From: Papaver somniferum
Lineage: Eukaryota; Streptophyta; Magnoliopsida; Ranunculales; Papaveraceae
Reading direction: 5' to 3'
Assembly (NCBI RefSeq): GCF_003573695.1
Contig: NC_039360.1
Span: 122,846,336-122,910,335, forward strand
DNA: 64,000 nucleotides
Part shown: one piece after another, positions 10,691-23,579 of the stretch
How positions within the stretch are numbered: position 1 is the first letter of the stretch
Layout: every line of letters starts with the position of its first letter
Notes under the pieces: generated by a model
Database searches by the model: none
What the model was told of the DNA's origin: nothing
Seen by the model: the letters and a program-made list of their open reading frames with translations, nothing else
Position numbers and translations under genes: made by a program

Positions 10691-13420
10691 GATTCTCTAT
10701 TAAGTAGCTACTACTTTTCTGTAAACTTATACTAGCGTATTTGCATGGTAAATTTAGGTTGCAACATTCTAGTTATAATGTTCAAAAATGGTCTAACTGA
10801 GTGATCTTGATAGCTGTTCCCTGTACCAATTTTGGATTTCATGTTGGGTCTTGTTTGTATCTAATTAGGCTGATATCTAAATCAATCGATTTGGTGACAG
10901 CATTCAATAAATTGGAACGTATAGAATCTTTGAAACGTCAAATGCTTAGGTCATATTTCCTAACATATTCATAATCTCTATAGCTGCGCAGTTCTTTGTA
11001 TGCACTCCCCAAATGTTACTACTACATATGACACAACTTAGTTACGCATCCCTTTAGGTGTGAAAGAGTATTGATGCCGACGAACAGCGGCATTACCACT
11101 TAACCCACGTGAGTTACCAAATCCCATATGGTTGACTTGAAGGATGATTTTTGCTGGGTACTGGGTGGTCCTAGTAACTTTCATCAAATTTAATATGAGA
11201 ATGATTTATCCACCGAAATAAAAGGACCTAATTGTGTACGGTGTGAGAGGGGTAGGGTCTTCTCCCACCCTTTCCTTATCCCAATACACAAAATGATGCA
11301 TTGGGCCTGTGCGATCTCTCATGTGATCATGGGGTGTTTGATTTTCCGTGGGTCTAATTGTTGCATGTTAAAAAGGAATATAACCCTTGTTGTCTTTTTG
11401 ACTTGTTTTCTAGCATCGGATATAATCTGATTCACCATCATAAAAACAAAAAGTTTCTTTTTAGTCCTAATTAATGTTATGTTAAAACTGAAACTTTTGA
11501 TCTTAAAGTGAGCACACCTTCTTTGCTTTCGTGATAAAACCATAGCAGAAAAGAGATTCAGTAATCATGCTTGAATAGGGTTTGCTTTTCTTGTGGTTCA
11601 TTCTTTAGTTACCACCGTATGAACTGTGCAAATAATGTTTTTGGCAATTCACTGGACTGAAATTCAAAGTCAAATCACCCCGCCGCGTTACGACTTTTCT
11701 TCTGATTTTCAATAATTTGGACTGAAAATCGTATATTGATTGATATACTACCCCACTTCTCTGTATATAGTATATAATACTCCATTAGACAATATCTTTT
11801 CTTTTATGTGAACCAAATCACCATTGAATGCCCGAAAATGAATGGTAGACTTTTATCAAGTTTTAGTATGACTATCCTTATCTCTAAGCAATTACCAGAA
11901 TAGGAATTAAATTTTCACGATCATCAGACAACTCCATCTGTACTGCTAGTTCATACTGGCCGCGTTCAATGCCCATTGTCGTGAAACAAACTAAAAAGCA
12001 TAAATGCGTGGTGGATAGCTACATCACTGGGACACCTACACCGCCAGACCATTGCTTTTCAATGCCTACCAGACTTTCACAATTCGTCCACGCCAAACCC
12101 ACACGGACTGGACACTTGAGGACCAGATATTTTTGACAGACGTAACCCTTTTGCGAGTTAAAGTCAACAAATATCAGTGAAAGTTTAGGCACGGAGGATT
12201 AAAGTCAAAGTCAAATGACATGTCGGTTGCTGACTCGGCTCATCAGTTCCTTACATGACAAGAATTAGAGCTTCTCCAATGGTTATGTGGTCAGTTTCAT
12301 ATGTGGCATTTGTGAGAAGACATCCTTTGTCTTATTTGGCAACCAATTTTTTGGAAACAAAAATAAATCTTACCAATTGCGTTTTTATCTATTTATTTTG
12401 CTTAGTTGTCTCTTATTTTTAAACGGAATAAAAGATTTTTTTTGATATCCATTGATCTCAAATGTATTATCTTGGATAATTCTTATTTGATGTTGGCGGT
12501 AATGATGGTTAAAGAGTTTTTTTTCTAACATCATTCAAAATTTCAAAAAGAATAAACAAGTTGCACAATAGCCCTAGGGTACAATATCGCTTGAATTTTG
12601 TAATTTCAAAACTTTTTGTTTTTTCTTCCGCATCAGGGAAATATGATGCATCCTTGTGGAAACGGTACTATCAAAAACCAGATTGATGGTTCAGTTCAAT
12701 TTTTTATTTTTTTGATCGGTGATGGTTCAATTTAATTTACAAACAATGTTATTACAACAACATGTGATCATTAGTTGAAATAAACTGTTTAGGTAAGTAT
12801 GCATTGATCATGGACTACTATAGAGTACATGACAGTGAATGCATCTGTTATGCTATTGATATAATTTGAGACTATAGATAGTGATGAACTAAAATAATAA
12901 TTTCTCAGAGAAGTATGATTGGATATGGTTATTGAGAGATGACTCTGGTTTTGGAAGACAAATAGGGAAACAAATTGTGTTCGTTCATGAAACGATGGAC
13001 GAAAGAGAAAAACTTTATTTATTTATTTTATTATTAGATTAAATACAAATTTTAATAAAATAAATCCGTTTTTAATTTTGAACAACTGACTAGGATAACT
13101 ACAAATCCTCTTGGTGAATCTATAAAAAAAGAGGGCGACCAAGAGGATGTCTACAAGTATGTCATGTCACCAATACGTTAGTCAAAGAGTCTAGGATTGA
13201 AGAATATTTTTAGGAAAAATGGTAGTGCATCCTACGTAGACGCCCTTCTACTCCAGGAGTTGGCTATAGACCAATTAGCCTTATCCTCTGCGAGTTCACT
13301 TATCACCGTCGGATAACATCAAATGAGGATCGGGTTTGGGGACCGAGTTAGTTATGGTAGGTTTTTACCTTACTCCAAGAGTACAGAAAACCCGACGACT
13401 ACGTATACTTAGATTCTCTC
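10691..13420. other. Intergenic region holding the second upstream block (copy B)
   Basis: No gene is recognised. 11575-11870 is the diverged duplicate of 8320-8572 (copy B). Near 12266 is TTAGAGCTTCTCCAATGG, which looks like one end of a Tourist-type MITE, but no matching right end was found. The rest is AT-rich single-copy-looking sequence without support for RNA genes or coding exons. Confidence 0.5.
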
Positions 13421-13851
13421 TGTCTTCATTCTATTTATATGCGAAGAAATTGGAAAAGAACGGCCATTACCATCCCACCCATTTCTCTCTCTTCAGGTGT
13501 AGCTGACACGTCACATTTAGAATCTGTTGCACAAATCTCTATATACGTCTCAGCAGTATATATATGAATCCAAGGAGGATTAAGATCGTTAGTTAGAAGA
13601 CTAAACAGAGTATATTTCTCCGTAAGAGAAAATAAGTATCTGTATTCATCAAGATTCTGTGTTTCAGTTTTCGTCAAGATTCCGTGGTTTTCATAAAGAA
13701 TTTTCTCTTCTTTTTTGTTGAGATCATTGTTCATCTAATTCAGGTATAATTTATAAATTCTCTGTTTTTTTTTTCTTGAAAAAGCTTTCAGTTCTTTTCT
13801 GTAATTCTTGTTGCATGAGGTGTTAATAATTCTGTGAATTGTGTTTAACAG
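13421..13851 (+). promoter_or_regulatory. Promoter, 5' UTR exon and leader intron of the choline kinase gene
   Basis: Candidate TATA box TATATATATG lies at 13557-13565, in the position that corresponds to the TATA box of the duplicate at 10489. The leader exon ends at 13743 (TTCAG) with the donor GTATAATT. A T-rich leader intron runs to the acceptor TTTAACAG at 13851, and the coding exon starts GAGAGATGG at 13852. The transcription start was not determined and is placed by eye near 13,590. Confidence 0.55.
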
Positions 13852-13856
13852 GAGAG

Positions 13857-15997
13857 ATGGGTGAAGAAAGTGTTGAGATTATAATGGAGGAGGAACACAG
13901 TGTAGATCGTATTCCAAGAGAAGCAACAAAGATTTTGATTTCATTAGCATCAAGTTGGGGTGACACAATTAGTAAAAATTCATTCAAAGTCATCCCATTA
14001 AAAGGTGCAATGACGAATGAAGTTTATCAAATAAATTGGGATACAGAGAAAGGCGAATTGCCTCAAAAGGTTCTTGTTCGTATTTACGGAGAAGGCGTTG
14101 ATGTCTTCTTCAACAGAGAAGTTGAAATCAGTACATTTGAGTGTATGTCCAAACATGGACAAGGCCCTCGTCTTCTTGGACGTTTCTCTAATGGACGGAT
14201 TGAAGAATTTATACATGCTCGGGTACGTCTGCCACCGTAATTTAATTTACTTTACTTTTAAGTTTGTGATTAATTAATTCTGAAATGAAGTTCACCTGTA
14301 ATTGATTTCAGACACTATCTGCGCATGATTTGAGAGTCCCAGAAATATCTTCTTTGATAGCTTCAAAATTGAAGGAGTTTCATAAGCTTCAAATGCCTGG
14401 TCCAAAGAATGTCATTCTCTGGAACAGATTGAGGTAAATTCAGTTCGCTCGTTGGTTCTCTCTTGACCGTTAGTTAGTAAACGTGAAAATTGCTTCTTCT
14501 TTGTTTTCTAATTCTTTCTTTGTTTTCTAATTCAGGAACTGGCTTTCGTCTGCCAAACGAGTATGTCCTCCAGAAGAAGCAATGGTGTTTATGTTGGATA
14601 GTTTGGATGAGGAAATTACAATTTTGGAAAAAGAGATTTCAGGGGAAAACCAACTGATCGGTTTCTGTCATAATGATCTCCAGTATGGAAACATTATGAT
14701 GGATGAAGATACTAATTTAGTAACTATTATTGTAAGTTTTGCTTACTCCCAGATTCGTTGACTAAATTGTTATTGGCTCTTTTTCTCCTAAACAATAATC
14801 AGAAACAAAAATTCATATTCAGTTGGGGGTTTTATTGAAGATTTTCTGTTTATGCTTTTACAGGATTACGAGTATGCAAGTTATAACCCTGTTGCATATG
14901 ATCTTGCAAATCACTTCTGCGAAATGGCAGCTGATTATCACTCGGAAATGCCACATATACTAGACTTTAACAAGTATCCAGGTAGGTGACAGGTTCTATT
15001 CTTAATGTGCTTATCATTCATAGTAGAGGACCAGTTCCAACTAAAACTTGCTTTCTTTGACTTTCGGGAGGACAGATTTGGAGGAGCGCAAGAGATTTAC
15101 TCGTGCATACTTGAGTTCTTCAGGTATTTCAAGTATAAATATTTTGTATCCTATTTAGGCAATCTAATTGCAGTTTGTTTAACCTTCCCAGCTTACTTTG
15201 CCTTTGAGTAAAAACAATAAGGGTCCTTCCCTGAAATGTATACCCCTTGTAAATTCTAAACCTAGAACTACAAATGATCAACAATCTACTCTATCAAATG
15301 CAATTATGGTTACTATCAAGTCAATTACCTACCTTCGAAACTTTGTTGGGTTGACAATACAATTGGGTATGCAATGACGAGATCTAAATTGGTTATAAGT
15401 TATAACAACATCCAGTCTTAGTGAGTAAAGCAAAGTGCTTTGCTTCTGCAATTTATTTAGCTGATAAATTATGTACCCGAAAGACCAAAGCTAGAAGATA
15501 AAATTTTGTTCTTTTATATAAACACCTTCCTTAAAAGAGTCGGACAATTTTGTTACCATAATTTTGGTGAATAATATTGTTTCGATTCTGAATTCTTTTC
15601 TTCATCTGCTCTTATCAGGCGATGGACCTACAGATGTTGATGTGGATGCACTAGTGGAAGATGTTGAGAAATATACTCTTGCAAGCCATCTTGTCTGGGG
15701 CTTATGGGGAATAATTTCAGTAAGTCTATATGCTTTTACTTTTTAGTTAAGAGTCAGACAGTGCAAAGTTGCTTGGCCAGTTTCAACTACGCCTGGTTAA
15801 ACTTTCACATGTAGTTTGTGTTTACATTAATTGTTCCCATTTTATATCTGCGTGCCAAACAGGAACATGTGAACGATATCGATTTTGATTACATGGAATA
15901 CGCCAAGCAAAGATTTCAGCAGTACCAATTGAGGAAAGCTAAACTCTTACTCATGGATTCTTCTAGTACAATAGATGTAGTTACTGATTGTCCCTGA
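13857..15997 (+). CDS. Choline kinase (choline/ethanolamine kinase family), complete, 7 coding exons
   Basis: Joining 13857-14222, 14312-14433, 14536-14731, 14864-14981, 15076-15123, 15619-15719 and 15863-15997 gives 361 codons plus TGA in one frame, with every junction GT-AG. The protein begins [10 protein letters not shown]. The ATP-loop motif [12 protein letters not shown] is near residue 50. Brenner's phosphotransferase motif [12 protein letters not shown] (catalytic Asp and Mg-binding Asn) is near residue 210, followed by the choline-kinase motif [19 protein letters not shown]. The family phosphorylates choline (and often ethanolamine) with ATP, the first step of the Kennedy pathway to phosphatidylcholine, in the cytosol. 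The length suits plant choline kinases (about 350 residues). Wording of the motifs favours choline kinase over the plant ethanolamine kinase branch. It has a spliced leader and a partly duplicated promoter upstream. Confidence 0.92.
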
Positions 15998-17246
15998 GAG
16001 TCTCAAACCTCTTCTTGTTTTCATTATCGTTCACTTTTTATGTACTTCATTGCTGAAATGTTGTATATATTTGAGTTTTACTTTTGAAGAAACATATATA
16101 GCTAATGCTTAGTAAGTATATATATCAATATCTGCCAAAACAATAGTATATATATCAATACATGCATACAAATATACCTTGCCACTAAAGCATTCTCCAA
16201 ACTGCTTCTTGCACAACTACCTTATTTCCATCGCTATTAAGTATCAGAAAAATGTAGTTACTGGTGATTGACACAAATTACGGACGTCAAGACTCAGAAC
16301 TGCGTCACTGGTACATGCTTCAGTCAGTTATGAAGTGAGGATAGCTCATATTGTTCCTTTCAGCTATCATGTATGTCCCCTTTACTTTCTAAATTCCCTT
16401 AAATACAGGGAAACTACTTCTATACCTACCTGGTAGACTCGAGCTTAAGGAATAGACCAATAATGTGCGACTAATAGGAGAGATGTTAGCTACTTCAAGA
16501 AAAGATAACCCCATTGGCTAGTTACACTTGTTCCAGATGTTTGAGTACAACTGTGTTATTTGAACATCTCTGATGGCGCCCGCCCACGTATGTTAGCTAT
16601 AAGTTGCATTATTTAAAATTAACAAAATCACCATATACTGGGTCGAACACTTGTGGTCAATATATATTATTGCACATATCATTCAGTATAACCAGAAATT
16701 ACAGCCGTAATTGATAACATCCATACCTGTTTCCAAATGAACTAACTCCCCCTGCGGAAGCGATCTTTTAGCATGGACCAGACTGTACACATTTGAGCTT
16801 TGGTAGATATTGACACTCTTTCCAAAGAAGAGTATTCTGGAGTAACAGGAGGCAAACTTCTTTTGCAGAAACAGTAAATCCGTCCAGACAACCGGTAATG
16901 AGCTATGATTGAAACTTATAACAGGATATATTACAGTGTAATGGAATGCAAAATAGATGTCTTCACAGTCTAAGCAAAAGACAATAGAATATAGTGTAAG
17001 CTCCACTGCTATAATATGATTTTGACAAGGATGCGAGAATATAGCTGCGACCACTTCAGTCGTACGGCCTTTTCTTACATTGTTGCAACCAATGTGCCAT
17101 AAGATATGTATATATATCTCTGTGTGTGTGTGAATATGCAACAAACCTAGACAACCCTTCCTTTACACTGATACGAACTGAAAATAACAGTATGATCCAA
17201 GAAAATTAACAAGGAGGACTTCATGTTCTCTTACCATAATTCAAAT
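15998..17246. other. Region between two convergent genes, holding both 3' UTRs
   Basis: The choline kinase (plus) and the SDR gene (minus) end towards each other here. TATATATCAATA occurs twice near 16,120-16,160. A 153-codon minus-strand open frame (17144-16683) has no recognisable domain and sits just downstream of the SDR stop, where a 3' UTR is expected. Short ATAT and TGTG runs lie at 17,105-17,135. No RNA gene is seen. Confidence 0.5.
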
Positions 17247-19519
17247 TCATTTAGAAATATCACACAAGGAGTAGAGCCTATCTACGATGGAGTCAATAAT
17301 ATCATGGGACCCACTAGTCCCAGCAAAGGGCAAGTGCTTAGGAGCTTCAGCTCTATCGAAATAAAAAGACCCAGATACCAACTTTTCCTTCGGCTGCAAA
17401 GCTAACCAAACAATTGTGTCTGCACCCTCCTCACTGGTTCTGAGCTTCCCTGACATTCTGAAACACCAAATAAAGATTAGTACCACAAATAGCAAAATGA
17501 TGCTGTGTTAACTAAACCAAGATATTAAGAGGGCTTCTCCTTGCCTTTCAGAAAAATCAGGTAAGCTTTGAGCGACACCTGGTGTCTCAGCCCAACCAGG
17601 ATGCATCGAATAGAATCCAATTCCTTTGTTTTTATGTAGTTCTGCCCACTTTTCAGTCAAGGCCACCTGAAAAAGAAAAGAAAATGCACCATCATATATT
17701 TGTTTCTCTTGGAATGTTTCGGTAGTGTTTTTCTAATCTACTCCTGGCATTCAAACTAAACAGACTACAATCCAATAAGTAGACAAGAATTCATTCCTTT
17801 GTCATCTTAACACAGAGAATAGTTGAGATATGAAGAATTTTCGCACTCAACGCTTCCTAAGATACCAGACATACTAACCTGAACTCTCTTGTTTCGAGCA
17901 TATTGCAGCACCCCATCAAACTTGCTTTCACTGAACTGCAGAATAAGAAGACGAAGTAAAATTCATCAGAGGAAAAAGAGGAGAGAAATTTGACCTTCTT
18001 GTTCTCTAATGCAAAAACATAAATATAGTGATGGTGTAAAATGAGCCAACCAAAATATATAAAATTCACCTGTAAATCTACCGTTAAGGGGGACGTGTAC
18101 ATCCCACCAGAGGACACTGTAATTACTCGAGCATCAGGTGTCGCTTTCTCCAGCAATGGCAACATCAACTCTGTTATACAAAAAGTTCCTGCTACATTTA
18201 CGGCAAAGTTCATCTCCAGTCTGGCAAAAAGTACAAACAAAAATACACAAAATGCATCATTTTTCCCTGAAGCATAAATCTAACATATTATCTGTTTCTA
18301 AATTCGTGCTGCAAAAGTATAAGAAAAGTAATTGAATAACTTTTAAGATTGAATACAGACCCTTCTGGTGTAGTAGTTCGGTTATTATCAATTAATCCAG
18401 CATTATTAACCTAAAATTAACAAGATTCATCACCATTAAACTTTGCATTTGTTTGATAAATAGACTCATCATAGCATAATAATATTCAGCATAGTATGAC
18501 GAACAAGAGGAGGTTCATTTACAGAACTATGAAATCAGGTAACCAGGACATAAGAAATCAGAAAATGATGAAGCAAAACCATACCAAGATATGGACAGGT
18601 TGCTCCTTCGAATGAAATCTTGATGCGCATGACTTGATATCACTGATAGACGAAAGATCACATACCTTGAAGCAAATTTTAACATAATAAAAAGAAATAG
18701 CGCATAACTTTAACAACCGAACATTCTAAGTCATACCGAGTTGCACTGCTGCATGCGACAATTACATTTATCATATCACAGGAGGTTCATGCTATAACTT
18801 ATGGACTACCATGTGAATTGTTTATATCACTTTCACAGGCACAAATCATTTTACAACCCACTGGATTTGCAATAAAAATCCAAGAAAGAATGATCATTCC
18901 CGAGGGGAGAAAAGAAAAGAAACTGAGTCTGAGTATACCTCCAAGTACACATTTTGGTTACCAGTGGCTGATTGAACTTTTGAAACAGCAGCCTCTCCTC
19001 GTTCTTTATTTCGACACACCATATACACATTTCCCCCACTAAAATTCAACAGTAATTCCAAGTTAAATAATGAAATAAAGGAAAAATGAACTTGGAATTT
19101 TTTAAAAAGAACAGATATACTGAAGGTTTGTAGACAGACCTAGAAGCAAGAGCCTCAGCAACAGCATAACCGATTCCTGAATTAGCTCCAGTAACTACAC
19201 AATTCTTGCCATCTATTCGTATTTTCATTTCATCTTCTTTAAACTTCTTAGTATGTTCACTACATTCCAATGATTAAAAAAAAAAAAAAAAGAATTTCTA
19301 ACATTTACTAATTGATGGTCGAAAATTGATAAAAATGAACAGGAATTAAACTCACATGAAACCTGATTTTGTAAAATTGAGATATCCAAATACACCAAAA
19401 GCAGCTGTTCTCCATGCCTGTGAATGATTTTTAGGGTTTTAGAGTTTGAACCAAAGTTCAAAATAACATTAATAAGTTCCATATTGTTCTTATTAAAAAG
19501 TTACCTTCTGAAGAAACAT
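17247..19519 (-). CDS. Short-chain dehydrogenase/reductase, DHRS12-like, complete, 10 exons
   Basis: Minus-strand exons 19519-19505, 19417-19356, 19259-19140, 19038-18939, 18665-18585, 18410-18361, 18220-18070, 17935-17879, 17666-17545 and 17457-17247 join in one frame to 322 residues plus stop. Domains follow the classical Rossmann SDR order: a short hydrophobic N-terminal stretch (MFLQKAWRTAAFGV), the cofactor motif TGANSGIG (about residue 50), VNNAG, then the catalytic Ser in VSSGGMYT and the YxxxK motif in QYARNK, ending with EAPKHLPFAGT. The family oxidises or reduces small lipophilic substrates with NAD(P)H; the substrate of the plant branch is unknown. The ninth intron starts with GC (AGGCAAGG) rather than GT and is the only reading that keeps the frame. 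Start chosen because the first exon reads MFLQK, as in plant homologues. Confidence 0.9.
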
Positions 19520-20121
19520 TCTTGATACTAGTAATCCAACTACAAGTGATGAGAAACCAATTCCGATGTGAAGATTCTTTAGATCTGAATCTGAGGGATA
19601 GGCCGGGGAAGAAGAGCCAGCCCCAAGCTGCTCAACAGTAGCTCAGCGAATTCTTCTGTTGTCTGCCAGTTTAGCCGAGTTTTGTTTTGTTTTTTGCGTT
19701 TTATGATGGTCAGAGTGTGCGCACTCGTCAATAAACAGGCATATCAAAGGGTGTTGAGTGATGACACGTAGATAGAGCCGTGACCATTAAAATCCACTGG
19801 ATCTAGAGGTTGTTCTCGTGAAATCAAGGCTCTACGGAATACTAAATTCGACTCTTCTAAATTCAATCCGCGAGTATATGCGGGTTGCACAACTTTAGTC
19901 TTCAAGGTTCTTTCTTCGATTAGACCAAGTACACACTAACAGATAATGCCAGTAGATACTAGGAAATAGAGATAAAAAAGAATTAAAATAGCCTTAGCAT
20001 CCTTGATGTTGGCATTTAATATGCACCTTTTTGGATCGAATGAAATGTGATAGATTGTTCATCAAAAAAATAAAAAAATAAAAATAATCAGCTTGCGTTT
20101 TGGCAACATCCACTGTTTCGC
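19520..20121. other. SDR 5' UTR/promoter and spacer to the TRAF-like gene
   Basis: The region upstream of the SDR start (to about 19,700) should hold its 5' UTR and promoter; no TATA box stands out. 19,700-20,100 contains no recognisable gene. AAAAATAAAAAAATAAAAATAA at 20,067-20,087 is a low-complexity A-rich run beside the TRAF-like stop codon. Confidence 0.5.
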
Positions 20122-23100
20122 CTACATCTGCACAGCTCTCGACGTGTCAGGCTTTTCAAGGATGGAGGGTGCCTGGTTTAGGGACAAGCCGTCAATGGCA
20201 CTGTGTAAAGTGCTCTCAATTTGCATCTTGTCTTGTAACGACACATCCAGGCTCTCGTTCCCCCGCTTGTCTTTTCCTTTGCCACTGCTATGCTTCTGTT
20301 TGCTCTGGGAATACACCAAAATGGAAAGCGCAGAGTTGAAGGACACAAGCAAAGATAATTATAAGAAAACCGGTTTGGTCGATATGCACAAAGTTAATTA
20401 TTCTATAAAGGACTTGATGTTCGCAGGCGATTAGTTTCTCAAGAGAAAATGTCTACACCCTTGTGACCGTACAAGAAAAGATGCATGAAAGTTGAAAACT
20501 ATACAAACTACAAACAACCCCATGAGCTTTTGCTAAGAAAGAAACAAGAGAAATCTTATGAGTCCAACAGACGATAAGATGGTCAATTTGGAGATAGTTA
20601 AGCATAATACCTGTTTTTTCTTAGCACGCTTTTCCTTGTCATTTACTTTTTGCTCGCTCCCAGCTTGCAAAATCTCCTCTTCCTCACGAATGAACTCCTC
20701 TTGCCTCTTCAGAGCAACAGCCTCTTGATATGCCACTTCAATTTTATTACTGTAAAATGAAATAAAAGAGTGGGCTGGTGACAGTATCCCTACTACAGCA
20801 AGATACATTATGTCTAAGCTATTTTAAAATCTCCTGGAAAGCATTATGTGTCTTAAAGGATCTCACATGTAACCAAAATTGGTAGGAAATTTTAGATCCT
20901 GGATTTCGACCCAAGGAAATAGGGGGGATGATAATCCACGGTGCCATAAGGATTTTGCTCAGAAGTACACCATTTGCATTTCTAGATGTAGTTTCAAGGA
21001 ATGGAGCAAGCCCAGTGCAAATGTGAAGTACCTGAATATATGAGTTAAGGCAATAATTTCCACAGTCCTACGACCTAGTTCCACCAGCTTGTTCTCTTCA
21101 CGCTTAATGTCAGCATAGGTTCCATCCTACACAGGAAAAGGGAAGCATTTCATTCTTGAATCAAGGTAACTAAACATAACATCTATGAAATTACATTCTT
21201 GAAATAAGAACTTCGCTCCGCGACAGATAATAAGAAAGTATTCTAGCATTCCATACCCTATGCATTTGCATGGTACACCGTGTACAAAACAGTAGTTTGA
21301 AGTTATATCGTTCAACTCAAAGATAATCTAAAAAGCCCAAGGAATTCACAGTTTTATTAAGACAACTACTGTTTTTTACCTTGGTACGGTTTTGAGGGCC
21401 CTTTTCATCCTTCGGGGGCAAAGCCTCGAGCGCAGCTCTCTCAATAAGCAACAACATATCATCCATTAGGGTAAACATGCCATTTTTAACACGGACGATA
21501 GGAGCTGGTGATTCCGCAGCGTTCATTACCTTTTCTCCAGCTGTATTACTCTTACTATGCCATTCAAGAGCCTTCAAACCACGGTAGAGACACTCCATTA
21601 CCAAAGTGGATGTGACTTCTTTCTCTTTAAAAAACTGCTTAACAACTACTTTCAAAATCACATCTGTTTGCTCCCTGGACATTCGACATCTAACATTTTG
21701 GTCAACACCCAACCAAAAAGCACAGAAGCTGCAAGCATCCAATGTAACAATTTGTTATACGATACACAAATATGAAATAGTAGAACAGCATCACAAACGA
21801 GTTGCAGAAGAGATAAGAAAGAGGTGTCAAAAATGAGATCTGATGTTCACATAAGCATTGCATAACGTCCTTGGTTGGACCCAAGTAAGCCCCAACCCTC
21901 TTATAATTTATTCCGTTTGTTTGAAACGCTCAAGAATATCTACATGCTAAAACTATCCATCTTTAAGTGACATTGTACTATTTTCTAATTAGTACAAAAG
22001 AATTGATGAGAAATCCTATTAAATTAGAAATGTGAAAAATTATAGCTTAAAGCATAGCTACAGAGCCCAAGATTTCGAGTTTAAATAAGTTTCAAACTTA
22101 TGGCCTAGCTCTTGACTACTTCGCTGCGAGGCAACAATTATTCAAACTACATAAATTCAAGGAAACTCAGGTCTGTGGCTTAAGCGCTGGTTCAAGATTT
22201 TGGGGAACTATGTAAACCCAAAGCTACCAAATGTCAGGCCAAGTCAAGATATCAAACTAACTTCTACAACTTCCAATCACTCTGAATGAAATTATTAGTA
22301 AAAACGATAAGAATAACTACTAATGAGAGAAGAAAGCAAATTAAGCAGATGAAACCCCTGATTACTAGAAAAACTATGACAAATTAACAAGGAGGACTTG
22401 CAGAAGATACCTTGCACTGTCCCCAAGCAAGTCCCCAAGTTTCTTTTGTTTTTCTTCAAGAAAACTCCCGCAAATTTGCTCTACATTTGCTCGATATACA
22501 CAAGCGAGTTCTCTCCTATACTGACAATCCAAGCAACGAAAAAGACGGTCCTTTTTCTCCCTTGAGTAGGCCAAAACCTCAGAGATAAGTTAGTTTTAAT
22601 CGAGCCCAAGAAACCCAGTGAAGTGATAAGAATATAGTATCGTTTACTTAAAGAAACCCAGTGAAGTATGAAACAAGCAGATGGTGCGTACCAGAAAATG
22701 CAAGTACATAACAGTAAATAACTGGAAATAAAAGACACACCTAATAACTTGAACTTGAGCCTTTATAACAAGAGTATCATTTACAATAAACCCATCCATC
22801 ACTTCTGTTAACTCCATAAACGTTTTCCAACCCCAATCATGCTCCTTCTTCCAGAACCTGTGCAATGTATCTACAAACCTTCCGTTAGTTAGATTAGGAC
22901 AAAAGGATCACAACTAAGAAATTTTAACAGTAAAAAACACATATAACCAACCGACCAGAATATTTAGATTTCTTTGGATCTTTATTAATAACAGCAATTG
23001 TGAACTGAGCAAAGTGGCTCCACCCTGTCAATGTTGGAAGCAAATATATATATATATCATCAATCAATGAACAAGCAAAAATCGAGCAGCATAAGTGGAA

Positions 23101-23579
23101 TGTTATTAAAGTTATCAAACCTGGCAAAAGCTTATCATGGTTAGCAACACAAAGAAACAGCGAGAGATGGTTGCAGACATCACATCCTTGGGGGTAATTA
23201 AGAGGTACCTAGTGACCCATCAGAAGCGCAGTCATAATTAGAACACCCAATTCTTATAACTTTTCAAATTAGTAAACAAGACGTAACTGTACCGTATGCC
23301 TCTATTTCATACGGTACAACCTAAAGCCTACCTTTAATCATGGAAATAATTAGCTATCGTGTCCTTTCTACAAAATATAAATTACATGAACTTAAACCAT
23401 TTTGTATAGTTTTTCAGTATAAATTATATATCTTATTCGACTTTATGTGTAATCTGTAATCTCATACCATTTGTAACCGCTAACCTCAAATGCATTGCTC
23501 CGAAGCTCTCGTTTGCTAATCCGTGAAAAGTTATCTATCTTCCATGTGAACTTTCCGTATAGCTCAGCTGGTTTCGGCC
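20122..23579 (-). pseudogene. TRAF1a/b-type MATH-domain gene, truncated at both ends and frameshifted
   Basis: Minus-strand exons 23579-23468, 23208-23121, 23024-22956, 22870-22741, 22560-22411, 21728-21380, 21126-21032, 20749-20611 and 20304-20122 encode GPKPAELYGKFTWKIDNF (start of the MATH domain), WSHFAQFTIAVINKDPKKSK, FRCLDCQYRREL, VILKVVVKQFF, LPPKDEKGPQNRTK, LGRRTVEII and a charged KEKRAKKKQ-rich coiled region. This is the order of plant TRAF1a/TRAF1b (MUSE13/14), adaptors that in Arabidopsis help turn over NLR immune receptors and regulate autophagy. Full proteins have over 1,000 residues; here the N-terminal exon before the MATH domain and the long C-terminal half are missing, with a stop at 20122. 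The second exon is 88 bases, one short: a base is missing at about 23,196-23,200 (TTAATTACCCC), shifting the frame inside the MATH domain. Confidence 0.85.

Noticed and set aside
12266..12345. MITE starting TTAGAGCTTCTCCAATGG
   Set aside because: The end motif is suggestive of a Tourist-type element, but no matching inverted end with TAA was found, so no element was called.
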